A program made the position numbers and the translations under genes. A DNA stretch of 47,823 nt from Pseudonocardia ammonioxydans (GTDB taxonomy: Bacteria; Actinomycetota; Actinomycetes; Mycobacteriales; Pseudonocardiaceae), in the NCBI RefSeq assembly GCF_900115005.1, contig NZ_FOUY01000044.1:1-47823 (forward strand), in the 5' to 3' direction. The first letter of the stretch is position 1; the number at the start of each line of letters is the position of its first letter. The notes beneath the pieces were generated by a model. It had not been told where the DNA came from, searched no databases, and worked only from the letters and a program-made list of their open reading frames with translations. Shown in pieces: positions 9,001 to 17,076 of the stretch.

Positions 9001-10213
9001 CGCCGTTCCGCGCCCGGCGGCCCCGGCCCGGGCGGACTCCCGGTCCCCGGTCGACCCCGACCTGGTGAAGCGGGTGACGGCGGTCCCGGCCGAGCGGCCG
9101 GCGAGCCGTGGGGCGGCCACACCGGACACCGAGCGCGAGTTCCGCGAGGCCCGTGACCGCATCGCCGCCCAGCAGGGGTGGGCCGGCCGCGTCCCGGAAC
9201 AGCAGGGGCCACCGGACCCGGACGGTACGAAGCCGGGCAACGCCCGGAACTCGATGCTCGGCATCGTCCCCGGCAGTGGGTCGTCGCACGACACCGGTGA
9301 CCGTCCCGAGCCGCCGCCGCGCCCGGCCCCGCGGGTACTGCGCTCGGTGCGGCCGGCCGAGCGGGCCGGCGACCCGGAGCGCCGGGGCCCCGCATCGGAC
9401 CCGGCGGACGAGACCACGGACACCCCCCCGGCGGCCGGTACTCCCGCGCCGTCCGGCGAACCGGAGGCGACCCCCGCCGTGACCCCGAACGTGACCGCGT
9501 CCCCGAGCGCCGCGTCCCCGAGCACCCCGTCCCCGAGCACCGGAGCCCCGGGCACCGGAGCCCCGAGCACGGCCGGGGACCCGGCGCGGGCCGGAGGACC
9601 GGGTACGGGCGGAGCGCTCGGCGCCGGGGCCCGGCCTGCCGGCGAACGGACGGGCGACACGGAGGAGGTCGCCCTCACGGTGCACCGCTCCGGCGACGAG
9701 CCTGCAGCCGTCGTCCCGGGCACCTCGCCGCAGGACATCGAGGTGCAGGTCCTCGATCCGCACGGCGAGCCGCTGATCGGTGCCGACGTCAGCGTCCGCG
9801 ACCGGGCCGGTGGACCCGTCGGCTCCGCGGTGACCGGCTCCGACGGTGTCGCCCGGATCCCGGTGCCGGGGTCCGGCTCGTTCGTCGCCGTCGCCGGCCG
9901 GGACGGGTACCGCCCGGGCGTCGCCGCCTGCGCCGTCGGTGACGCGGGCGCCGGCACCGTGCTCCGGCTCCGTCCCGCCGCGGTCGTCCACGGCACCGCC
10001 CGGACGGCGAGCGGCGCACCGGCCGCCGGTGTCGCCGTCGTCCTGGAGCAGGACGGCGAGGCGGTCGCCGGGACCAGCGCCGCGTCCGACGGTACGTTCC
10101 GCCTCCCCGATCTCGACGCGGGCCGGTACCGGCTGGTAGCCGGTGCGGGAGCCGGGGTGGACGTCGAGGTCCCGCCCGGGGGCGACGTCGAGCAGGACGT
10201 GACCGGCTCGTGA
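6092..10213 (+). CDS. Giant membrane-anchored low-complexity protein with C-terminal carboxypeptidase-regulatory-like domains
   Basis: This 1,373-residue protein starts with one hydrophobic helix (about residues 3-24, LLGLLVVVLVAVGIAAFL), then Arg-rich RWGRNRD, which suggests an N-terminal anchor. The next 1,100 residues are Ala/Gly/Thr/Ser/Asp-rich and probably disordered. They contain 5-residue repeats: GTANS (about 189-208), GSEAx (229-270), blocks of TGDAPTxxAAGEA (545-675) and GDGTA (810-860). Two Ala/Gly-rich hydrophobic stretches lie at about 484-510 and 883-910. The C-terminus (about 1215-1372) has two beta-sandwich modules resembling the carboxypeptidase regulatory-like family (IEVQVLDPHGEPLIGADVSV, and VHGTARTASGAPAAGVAVVL...DGTFRLPDLDAGRYRLV). 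The ATG at 6092 is preceded by AAGGAT. Function is unknown; a surface-extended or envelope-spanning role is an inference. Its stop overlaps the next start by 4 bases. Confidence 0.75.
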   Translation: MSTWALLGLLVVVLVAVGIAAFLRWGRNRDADPTSQDDAPPRTVADLVDRRARGLDDHPRRSAEAAGEDAEAPSTDDGHPEDAASPDTGAATAGPAATDNTDADSGAGSPGGAGSGRTRPDDEGDTTGAASEDEVATEELPAGGDSDEVTPVLGTRSALGPTHSSAPDITRVDEHAESEAPGSADSGRANAGTANSGTANSGTANSVAAASSTTTSSTAHSGVGAPDNEAPGSEARGSEARGSEALGSETAGSETAGSDAPGGEAPGGASTDGEAPDGEVTDRIPHAGSAEPRVSPDVSVGPIGPPWSRGFKDGKPVEPVEPPTAPTRPVPRPSPVARRRPVDLGGAETTSRGPDSSAPDISTAPEPATGAGSMRTAAGRVTGGERGTAEEGATGAAGRTSAGGPTSAGGGTAATSDTSGDDTSSDVVPAWSVTGPVPDGPANEVEVDEIAAGRAQGGPSGPADPIEFGRGAESPGATADRGSLRAAGAGVAGAAAAGAAVAAGAVAGRRGAKHATTSGTTTSTGGSATGDADTGGAAGPAASGDAPTGATAGETATAGAPTREAATGDAPTDAAGDAVTGGAPTGKAATGDAPTGDAAGEAATVGAPTKDAATGDAPSADAAGGASTGGASTGETATGEAPTGAAASGEAPTRAAAGDAAAGDAATAGAPTRATAGTAVPGTATGSTADAETVTAGRAGTEQEPTREASGGTSAAGATSGDVSGTSAAPRATAGTTTVAGAAPADAKTTPGSGKGAGATPAPGASAPGASTAGAPGAEQVDSGSRPTDENRSTATGHGPTGTTAAAGHAPGGDTAGGDAPGGDGAVGDGANGDGTADGGTAGDSTARDSTARDGAVAADTAPSPATGQVTGSAGTGAGPSGTVAAAGVAAVGLTAAGVAAAGSVAGRGEPAERSTGRSTTGDAVSSPDRSATASVSSTDRHRSAATGETSAGRGETTTGETAGGSVASGAVPRPAAPARADSRSPVDPDLVKRVTAVPAERPASRGAATPDTEREFREARDRIAAQQGWAGRVPEQQGPPDPDGTKPGNARNSMLGIVPGSGSSHDTGDRPEPPPRPAPRVLRSVRPAERAGDPERRGPASDPADETTDTPPAAGTPAPSGEPEATPAVTPNVTASPSAASPSTPSPSTGAPGTGAPSTAGDPARAGGPGTGGALGAGARPAGERTGDTEEVALTVHRSGDEPAAVVPGTSPQDIEVQVLDPHGEPLIGADVSVRDRAGGPVGSAVTGSDGVARIPVPGSGSFVAVAGRDGYRPGVAACAVGDAGAGTVLRLRPAAVVHGTARTASGAPAAGVAVVLEQDGEAVAGTSAASDGTFRLPDLDAGRYRLVAGAGAGVDVEVPPGGDVEQDVTGS
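6656..6900. repeat. 15-base in-frame repeats encoding GTANS and GSEAx pentapeptides
   Basis: Around 6656-6715 a unit close to GCGAACTCGGGTACA recurs about four times. Around 6776-6900 a unit close to GGCAGTGAGGCCCGT recurs about eight times with drift. The period is 15, so each copy adds five residues without a frame change. Confidence 0.8.
7725..8115. repeat. Degenerate in-frame repeats encoding TGDAPT/AAGEA blocks
   Basis: A block around GCCACGGGCGACGCACCCAC followed by a GCCGCCGGGGA-like spacer recurs imperfectly about ten times inside the large gene. The arrangement suggests growth by unequal duplication. Confidence 0.65.
8520..8670. repeat. 15-base in-frame repeats encoding GDGTA-like pentapeptides
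   Basis: Units close to GGTGACGGCACGGCT follow one another about eight to ten times, with the last copies reading GACAGCACGGCTCGG. The period is again 15. Confidence 0.75.
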
Positions 10214-11091
10214 CGACCGGCCCGGACGTGCAGGGGTGGCTCCCCGGCGTGGGCGGTGTCGAGCTGTTCTGGCAGGGCCGGCTCCCGACCGGTGACACCG
10301 CCGGACCGGTCGAGCCGTCGGGCGTGCTGCTGATCAGCCACGGGATCGGTGAGCACTCCGGGCGCTACGGTTCGGTCGTCGAGACCCTGCTGCCCGACGG
10401 CTGGGCGGTCTACGGGCTCGACCACCGCGGGCATGGGCGGTCCGGCGGCACCCGCGTCCACGTCCGGCGCTACGACGACCTGCTGCAGGACTTCGAGACG
10501 TTCCGGCGCGAGATCGTCGCGCGGCACCCCGGCCTGCCGGTCTTCCTGCTCGGGCACAGCCTCGGCGGGCAGATCGCCCTCGCCTACGCGCTGCGCCACC
10601 AGGACCGGCTCGCGGGCCTCGCGCTGTCCGCACCCGCACTCGCCTCCGACGCGGTGCCCGCCGCGCTGGTCCCCGTGCTCTCCCTGGTCTCCCGGGCCCT
10701 GCCGACGGTGCGCCCGCTCGGCATCGACACCTCCGCGATCAGCTCCGACCCGGCCGTCGTCGACGACTACGCGGCCGACCCGCTCGTGCACCACGGCAAG
10801 CCCACCCTGGCCCTCGGCGCGGCGATCTACGCGCAGATGGACCGCCTCCTGCCGCGCGCCGCCGAGCTCCGGCTGCCGCTGCTGATCCAGCACGGCACGG
10901 CCGACCGGCTCACCGACCCCGAGGGCACCCGCAGGCTCGACGAGGCCAGCGGCTCCCCGGACACCACGGTGCGCTGGTACGACGGTCTCTGGCACGAGAT
11001 CTACCACGAGCCCGGCCGGGACGCCCCGCTCACCGACCTGCGGCGGTGGCTCGCCACCCGCCGGGAGTCGGCCCGGCACGGGAGCGCGTGA
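10210..11091 (+). CDS. Alpha/beta hydrolase, monoacylglycerol lipase-like
   Basis: This 293-residue serine hydrolase is of the monoacylglycerol lipase/lysophospholipase group. Visible features are the oxyanion segment LLISHGIGEHSGRY, the DHRGHGRSGG motif, the nucleophile elbow GHSLGG, the catalytic Asp in IQHGTADRLTDP and the catalytic His in GLWHEIYHEP. There is no signal peptide, so it is probably cytoplasmic or peripherally membrane-bound and releases fatty acid from monoglycerides or lysolipids. The GTG start overlaps the stop of the giant repeat protein (GTGA), which implies translational coupling. That coupling is the best functional clue to the giant protein, perhaps at the membrane or lipid layer. 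Confidence 0.88.
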   Translation: MTTGPDVQGWLPGVGGVELFWQGRLPTGDTAGPVEPSGVLLISHGIGEHSGRYGSVVETLLPDGWAVYGLDHRGHGRSGGTRVHVRRYDDLLQDFETFRREIVARHPGLPVFLLGHSLGGQIALAYALRHQDRLAGLALSAPALASDAVPAALVPVLSLVSRALPTVRPLGIDTSAISSDPAVVDDYAADPLVHHGKPTLALGAAIYAQMDRLLPRAAELRLPLLIQHGTADRLTDPEGTRRLDEASGSPDTTVRWYDGLWHEIYHEPGRDAPLTDLRRWLATRRESARHGSA

Positions 11092-11187
11092 GCGGTTCCG
11101 CACCGGCTCGAGATGCCGACGACCCGGCCCTGATGGAATCCTCGGGGACGTCAGGTCCGGTGGTGGCGGGCGGGAACGTGGAACGGG

Positions 11188-14100
11188 GTGGCGCGCGCGG
11201 TGGGAGAGGCCGACGAGCCGACGACGGACGTCGCGGTGCGCACGCTGTTGGACACGACCGACTGGTCGGCGACATCGCTCGGTCCGCGCGCCGAGTGGGA
11301 CGGTGAGCTCGAGAGCGCCGTCCGGTTCATGCTCGAGATCCGCCGCCCGCTGGTCGTCTGGTGGGGCCCGGAGCTGGTGCTGCTCTACAATGACGAGTTC
11401 GCCGCGCACGCCGGCCACCGGCACCCGCGCACGTTCGGCCGTCCGTTGCAGGAGGGCTGGCCGGAGCTGACCGAGCACCTCGCCGAGGAGCTCCCGGAAC
11501 TGCTGGCCGGGGACCGGCCGGGCATCTACCGGGCCGAGGACCGGATCGTCCTGACGCGCTGGGACGGCCCCGAGGCCACCTGGTGGAACTACTCGGTGAC
11601 CCCGATGCGCGCCCCGTCCGGCCGGGTGCTGGGTCTGATGACCCTCACCACCGAGGTCACCCGGAGCGTGGTGGGGGCGCGCCGGATGAGCGTGCTGGCC
11701 GCGCTGGGCGAGGTCGCGCGGGACGCGCCGTCGCTGGACGTGGCCGTCGAGCGGCTGAGCGCGGTCCTGGACGGCGCGGTCGAGGACCTCGCCTGCGCCG
11801 CCGTCACCACCTGCGACGCGGAACCACGCCCGCTGCTCACCGTGCGGACCGGCCCGCCGCCGCAGCACTGGCTGCCGCAGGACCCGGGCCCGGAAGCCGG
11901 CCCGTCCGTCGAGTTCGTGCCGATCGACCGGACCCCGGTGGACGGCGCCGGCCCACCGGTCACCGAGCTCGCCCGTGCCGTGATGCGCACCCCCGACGGC
12001 GCCGCCTGCCTGACCGTGGTGCTCGGGGTGCCGCCGCTGCTGCCGCTCGACGAGGAGCACCGCTCCTTCCTGCGGCTGCTGGTCGACCACGTCGGCCTCG
12101 TGCTGACCACGGCCGTGCTCCGGGACCGCGAGCGCGACCAGCGCGCCGACATCAGCTCGATCGAGCAGGCCCGCGCCGACTACTACGCCGGGCTCGGTGA
12201 CGAGCTCCGCGATCCGCTGAGCCTGGTCCTGGGGGCGCTGGAGCGGCTGCGCACGCACGGTGACACCGTGGTGCGCGGCCAGGCCGTGCTCGCCCAGCGC
12301 AACGCCGAGCGGATGCTCAAGCTCGTCGACAGCCTGCTCGACGTCTCGGCACTGCAGTCCGGCAGGCAGGAGGGGTTGTTCGCGGCCACCGAGCTGGGTG
12401 CGACCACGGCCGAGATCGTCGCCGCGTTCGCCCCGGTCCTCGAGCGGGCCGGGCTCGCGCTCGACGTCTCCTCCCCGCCGCCCGGCCGGCCCGCCTGGGT
12501 CGACCGGGACGCCTGGGAGAAGATCGTCCTCAACCTGCTCAGCAACGCCGTCAAGTACACGATGGACGGTGGAGTCACCGTCGAGCTCGTGCAGGACGGC
12601 GAGCAGGTCGTGCTGCGGGTCGCCGACACCGGTGCCGGGATCCCGGACGCGGAGATCGACTCGATCTTCGACCGGTTCCGCAGGCCGGGTGACCGCCGTG
12701 GCCGCACCGTCGAGGGCAGCGGCCTCGGGCTGCCGCTGATCCGCCAGCTGGTCCGGCTGCACGGCGGCACCATCGACGTCACCAGCAAGCCGGGACAGGG
12801 CAGCACGTTCACCGTGCGGATCCCGCTGGGCTTCGCGCACCTGCCCGCGGACCGCCTGGTCCGCTCCCCGATGGGGACCCGCAGCACCCCGCGGCTCAGC
12901 GGACCGTACGTCGCGGAGGCGCTGCGCTGGCTGCCCGACCCGCCCGACGACGCCGAGGCCGCCGCCGGGCGGCCCGGCCCGGCCGGTCGGGGACGCTCCC
13001 TGGACAGCTCCGTGGTCGACGGCCTGGACCTCGTCCACGCCGACCGGGTACTCGTCGTCGACGACGACCGCGAGATGCGCGGCTACCTGCGTGACCTGCT
13101 CAGCGAACAGTGGACGGTGCAGGTCGCCGCCGACGGTGCCGCCGCGCTGGACACGGCCCGCACCGACCCGCCGGACCTGGTCGTCGCCGACGCCGCGCTG
13201 CCCACCGGCGACGCGGAGGCGGGCGCCCTCCGCGGCGGTATCGAGCTGCTGCGCGCGCTGCGGTCGGACCCGCGGACGGTCGGGGTGCCGGTGGTTCTGC
13301 TGTCCTCGCGGGCCGGCGAGGACGCGGCCCTCGAGGGATTCGCGGCCGGTGCCGACGACTACCTGGTGCGCCCGTTCTCCGCGCGCGAGCTGCTGGCCCG
13401 GGTCACCAACCACCTGCAGCTGGGCCGGGTCCGGCGGGCCGCCGAGCTGCAGTTCCGCGCGATGGCGGACTCGACGCCGGCGTTGATCTGGGTCGACGAC
13501 CCCGGCGGGCACCGGCTGTTCGTCAACCGCGGCTGGCTGGACTTCACCGGTGTCGAGGACCCGACCTCGGAGCTCGGCCTCGACTGGCGCCACCGCATCC
13601 ACCACGCCGACCGGGAGCGCTACCGGGCGGTGACCTCGGCCGCCGCCCGTGCGCACGCCCCGTTCGAGGTCGAGTACCGGCTGCTGGACCGGACCGGGCG
13701 GTACCGGTGGGTGCTCGACCGCGGTGCACCGGTGCGCGACGGCGAACGGTCCGCGGGCTACGTCGGCGGCTGTCTCGACATCGACGTCCAGCACCGCGAG
13801 CAGCGCAGACACCGGATCTACTCCGAGGTCGCCGAGTCGCTCGAGCGGGAGATCACCCGGACCGGGCGGACCGACCAGCTGGTCCGTGCCGTCGTCGACG
13901 AGCAGCTGGCCGACGTCGCGCTGGTGCACGAGGCCGACCCCCCGGCCCACACCGCCCAGACCGCCACCCTCGCGGTGGCGGCGGACCGGACGGCGCTCGA
14001 GCCGTCGCTGTGGCGGCTGCGGCCGCTGGTGCCGGTGGACGCGGGATCCGCCCGTGCGGAGATCGTCGGCCCGGACCGGTTCGGCGACGTGCTCGAGCGC

Positions 14101-16827
14101 CTTCCCGAGGCGCAGCGACGCGGCTGGGAACGGCTGCGGATGAGCTCGGTGATGGTCGTGCCGCTGCCGGCCCGCGGCCGCACCAGCGCGGTGCTGACCG
14201 CGGTGCGGACCGAGCCGGGGGACCCCTACACGGTCGACGACCTGGACATGCTCTCCGAGATCGCCCGCCGGGCCGGTCTCGCGGTCGACAACGCGCGGCT
14301 GCTCGAGCAGGAGCGGGCCTCCGCGCAGCGGCTGGGCCTGCTGCACCGGGCGACGGCCAACATGTCGGCGGCAGCCACCGCCGGTGACGTCGCGGCCATC
14401 GCCGTCGACCACATCGTGGGCCTGCTCGACGCCGACTTCGCCGGGCTCTGGGAGATCCGCGGGGACTGGCTGGAGGCGCTCACCGGGCACGGCTGGGACG
14501 ACGACCTCTGGCAGCGCGCCGGCCGGATCCGGGGGGACGCCCCGATGGTGTTCGCCGACGTCCTCGCCGACCGCGAGCCGCGGTGGTTCGCCTCGGCCCA
14601 GGAGTGGGCGCAGCGGTACCCGGCGCAGATCGGCGTCGTCGCGGAGCGCGCCCAGACCATGGGTTACCTGCCGCTGGTCGCCGGGAACCGGGTGCTCGGC
14701 GTGCTCGGGGTGTCGATGCTGAGCGAGCGGCGGCTCTCGGAGGCCGACAAGGAGGCCGCGATCGCGGTCGCCGAGCTGGCCGCGCAGGCCCTGGACCGTG
14801 CGTCCATGCTGGACGCCGAGACCGACGCCCGGCGGCTCGCCGAACGGCTCGGAGCGGTCGCCACCGGCCTGGCACGGGCCACCGACGTGGAGTCGGTGGC
14901 CGACGTCGTCGTCGAACACGGCCGGAGCTCGATCGGCGCGGAGGCGGTGGCCGTCCTGGTCATCGGCGACAACGGGCAGCTCACGCTGTTCCGCGAGGCG
15001 GGCTGGCCGGAGGACGGTCCGGCGATGCGCACACCCGCCCGCAGCCACCCGCTGAGCCGCGCGGTCACCGAGGGCGAGCCGATCTGGAACGCGCAGGACT
15101 TCTCCGAGGTCCGGCGCTACCCGGTGCACACCGCGGTGCCGCTGCTGGTCGCCGGCCGCCCGATCGGGGTGATCGGGTTCCGGTTCGCCGGCCAGCCCAC
15201 CTACACCGAGGAGCAGAAGAGCTTCGTCCGGACGCTGGCCAACCAGTGCGCGCAGGCGATCATGCGCGCGCAGCTGAACCAGGCCGAGCACGAGGTCGCG
15301 GTCACCCTGCAGCGCAGCCTGTTGCCGCAGAAGCTGCCGGAGATCGAACAGCTGTCGCTGGCGACCCGCTACCGCCCCGGGACCCAGGGCACGGAGGCCG
15401 GTGGCGACTGGTTCGACGTGCTCGACCTCGACGACGGGACCGTCGCGCTCGTCGTCGGCGACGTCGTCGGCCGCGGGCCGTCCGCCGCGGCCGTGATGGG
15501 ACAGCTCCGCAGCGCCGTCGCCTCGAACCTGGTCAACGGCCAGCCCCCGGCACGAGCGCTGGAACAGCTCGACCAGTACGCGCTGCGGGTCCGCGGCGCG
15601 ACCGCGAGCACGGTCGCGATCGCGGTCATCGACACCGAGACCGGCGAGCTGCACTACTCCAGCGCCGGGCACCCGCCGCCGCTCGTGGCCGGGACCGGCG
15701 GCGTGCGGATGCTCAACGAGGGACGCGGGGTGCCGCTGGGCATCTCGGGCCGGCCGCCGTTCGCCGAGGCGACCGACCGGATGGAACCGGGCGAGACCAT
15801 CCTGCTGTGCTCGGACGGCCTGTTCGAGCGGCGCGACGAGGTCATCGACGACGGGCTCGCCCGGCTCGCCGGGGCGTTCGGCGAGCTCGCCGCCTCCCAG
15901 CCCCGCGACATGGCCGACACGTTGCTCAACCGGATGTCGGACGGGCAGTCGGTCCCGGACGACACGGTCGTCGTCGTCGCCCGGTTGATGCCCCCGCCGC
16001 TGCGGCTGACGATCGAGCCGGACCCGCAGCGGCTCGCACCGCTGCGCCGCGCCGTCGGCGGCTGGGCCGCGTTGTGCGGGATGGGTCCGGACGGCGTCAG
16101 CGACCTGCAGCTGACGGTCGGGGAGGCGGTCACCAACGCGATCGAGCACGCCTACCTGGACGTCCCCGCCGACGAACGGCCGGGTGTGGACGGGGTGGAT
16201 CTGGAGCTGGCGCTCTCCGCGGACGGGGCGGTCACCGCCCGGGTCGCCGACGGCGGCCGGTGGCGGCCCCCACCGGCGGACCCGGGCTACCGGGGGCGCG
16301 GCATCGCGCTCATCCGGGAGCTCGCCCAGGACGTCGACATCGAGCCCTCGGAGGCCGGCACCACGGTGCGGTTCCGGCTGCCGGCGACCCCGGTCGACGT
16401 CGGCAGCCCGGGTGCCGGTCCACCGGTGGAGTTCGTCGCGGGCGAGCCCGAGCCGGACCGCACCGAGACCCCGGGCGCGTCCCCGGACGAGGACGACGAC
16501 GGGCGCCCGGCGGCGACCCGGCTGCGCGCGGCGCCGGACGCGCACGGGGTCCGGCTGACCATCGTCGGGGACCTCGACCACGACGGGGTCGCGGCGGTCC
16601 GCATCCCGCTGATGGAACACCTCGCCCGCGGCCTGCCGGTCACCCTGACCATCGCCGCGGACGCGTTCGTCAGCAGTGCCGGGATAGCGCTGCTGACCGA
16701 GGCGGCCCGCCGGATGGGGGCCGTCGGGGTCCCGCTGACGCTGGTCGCGCCGGGCGGGAGCCAGGCGCGGCGCTCGCTGGTGCTGTCCGGCCTGGACACC
16801 GTGATGGGGATGTCCGACGAGGACTGA
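11188..16827 (+). CDS. Multidomain signalling protein: PAS-GAF-degenerate HisKA-HATPase-REC-PAS-GAFx3-SpoIIE phosphatase-RsbW-like kinase-STAS
   Basis: This is a 1,879-residue cytoplasmic protein without membrane segments. Approximate domains: PAS 25-158; GAF-like 170-312; HisKA-like 325-395; HATPase 420-550 (N-box Asn453, DTGAG at 480, GLGL at 512); receiver 619-740 (Asp668 acceptor); PAS 756-870; GAF 880-1040, 1050-1210 and 1215-1365; PP2C/SpoIIE 1385-1600 (Asp1407, Asp1410, Asp1425, Asp1543, Asp1591/1592 all kept); RsbW-type ATPase 1605-1735 (Glu1646, Asn1650); STAS 1775-1879 (candidate phospho-Ser1830). The H-box reads GDELRDPL, so the phosphoacceptor His is Asp338. The receiver's conserved Lys is Arg728. 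The protein carries sensing, phosphatase, anti-sigma-kinase and antagonist parts of a partner-switching stress system in one chain. The start is GTG 11188, or GTG 11200 with a better ribosome site. Confidence 0.88.
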   Translation: MARAVGEADEPTTDVAVRTLLDTTDWSATSLGPRAEWDGELESAVRFMLEIRRPLVVWWGPELVLLYNDEFAAHAGHRHPRTFGRPLQEGWPELTEHLAEELPELLAGDRPGIYRAEDRIVLTRWDGPEATWWNYSVTPMRAPSGRVLGLMTLTTEVTRSVVGARRMSVLAALGEVARDAPSLDVAVERLSAVLDGAVEDLACAAVTTCDAEPRPLLTVRTGPPPQHWLPQDPGPEAGPSVEFVPIDRTPVDGAGPPVTELARAVMRTPDGAACLTVVLGVPPLLPLDEEHRSFLRLLVDHVGLVLTTAVLRDRERDQRADISSIEQARADYYAGLGDELRDPLSLVLGALERLRTHGDTVVRGQAVLAQRNAERMLKLVDSLLDVSALQSGRQEGLFAATELGATTAEIVAAFAPVLERAGLALDVSSPPPGRPAWVDRDAWEKIVLNLLSNAVKYTMDGGVTVELVQDGEQVVLRVADTGAGIPDAEIDSIFDRFRRPGDRRGRTVEGSGLGLPLIRQLVRLHGGTIDVTSKPGQGSTFTVRIPLGFAHLPADRLVRSPMGTRSTPRLSGPYVAEALRWLPDPPDDAEAAAGRPGPAGRGRSLDSSVVDGLDLVHADRVLVVDDDREMRGYLRDLLSEQWTVQVAADGAAALDTARTDPPDLVVADAALPTGDAEAGALRGGIELLRALRSDPRTVGVPVVLLSSRAGEDAALEGFAAGADDYLVRPFSARELLARVTNHLQLGRVRRAAELQFRAMADSTPALIWVDDPGGHRLFVNRGWLDFTGVEDPTSELGLDWRHRIHHADRERYRAVTSAAARAHAPFEVEYRLLDRTGRYRWVLDRGAPVRDGERSAGYVGGCLDIDVQHREQRRHRIYSEVAESLEREITRTGRTDQLVRAVVDEQLADVALVHEADPPAHTAQTATLAVAADRTALEPSLWRLRPLVPVDAGSARAEIVGPDRFGDVLERLPEAQRRGWERLRMSSVMVVPLPARGRTSAVLTAVRTEPGDPYTVDDLDMLSEIARRAGLAVDNARLLEQERASAQRLGLLHRATANMSAAATAGDVAAIAVDHIVGLLDADFAGLWEIRGDWLEALTGHGWDDDLWQRAGRIRGDAPMVFADVLADREPRWFASAQEWAQRYPAQIGVVAERAQTMGYLPLVAGNRVLGVLGVSMLSERRLSEADKEAAIAVAELAAQALDRASMLDAETDARRLAERLGAVATGLARATDVESVADVVVEHGRSSIGAEAVAVLVIGDNGQLTLFREAGWPEDGPAMRTPARSHPLSRAVTEGEPIWNAQDFSEVRRYPVHTAVPLLVAGRPIGVIGFRFAGQPTYTEEQKSFVRTLANQCAQAIMRAQLNQAEHEVAVTLQRSLLPQKLPEIEQLSLATRYRPGTQGTEAGGDWFDVLDLDDGTVALVVGDVVGRGPSAAAVMGQLRSAVASNLVNGQPPARALEQLDQYALRVRGATASTVAIAVIDTETGELHYSSAGHPPPLVAGTGGVRMLNEGRGVPLGISGRPPFAEATDRMEPGETILLCSDGLFERRDEVIDDGLARLAGAFGELAASQPRDMADTLLNRMSDGQSVPDDTVVVVARLMPPPLRLTIEPDPQRLAPLRRAVGGWAALCGMGPDGVSDLQLTVGEAVTNAIEHAYLDVPADERPGVDGVDLELALSADGAVTARVADGGRWRPPPADPGYRGRGIALIRELAQDVDIEPSEAGTTVRFRLPATPVDVGSPGAGPPVEFVAGEPEPDRTETPGASPDEDDDGRPAATRLRAAPDAHGVRLTIVGDLDHDGVAAVRIPLMEHLARGLPVTLTIAADAFVSSAGIALLTEAARRMGAVGVPLTLVAPGGSQARRSLVLSGLDTVMGMSDED

Positions 16828-16842
16828 ATCGGACCCGGCGCG

Positions 16843-16869
16843 GGGCCGGCCGGATCCCACGGCCGGCCC
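16843..16869 (+). terminator. Strong GC hairpin after the signalling gene
   Basis: Perfect 10-base arms GGGCCGGCCG and CGGCCGGCCC enclose a 7-base loop, 16 bases after the stop. There is no U-tract, which is common for actinobacterial terminators. Confidence 0.65.
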
Positions 16870-16953
16870 GTGGTGTCCGGACAGCCCGGGCCGGGCTCCC
16901 GCCCTCCGGACCGGCGGTTGAGCCGCCGGGGCGCGGTGTGGTGACATCGGGAC

Positions 16954-17034
16954 ATGGATCAGGCCGCGACGCTCGGACCCCTGTGGGGTACCCGTCGTGC
17001 CGACCATTTCGACCAGGGCTGTCGACGGAGCTGA
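16954..17034 (+). CDS. Possible 26-residue leader peptide upstream of cysteine dioxygenase
   Basis: A short reading frame (MDQAATLGPLWGTRR..., ending DQGCRRS) stops 42 bases before the cysteine dioxygenase start. Actinobacterial sulfur genes are often preceded by short Arg-rich leader peptides ending near a Cys codon, proposed to sense cysteine supply. This one has the paired Arg, an Asp/His/Phe core and a terminal Cys-Arg-Arg. No clear ribosome site is seen, so it could be chance. The call is an inference from position and composition. Confidence 0.35.
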   Translation: MDQAATLGPLWGTRRADHFDQGCRRS

Positions 17035-17076
17035 GGTACCGAACCCCGCTCCGCCCGACCCACCTGGAGATCCACC

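Noticed and set aside
11188..16827. Two or more separate genes instead of one very long one
   Set aside because: The frame is unbroken for 1,879 codons and domain linkers show no internal stop or convincing ribosome site with a start at a domain boundary.
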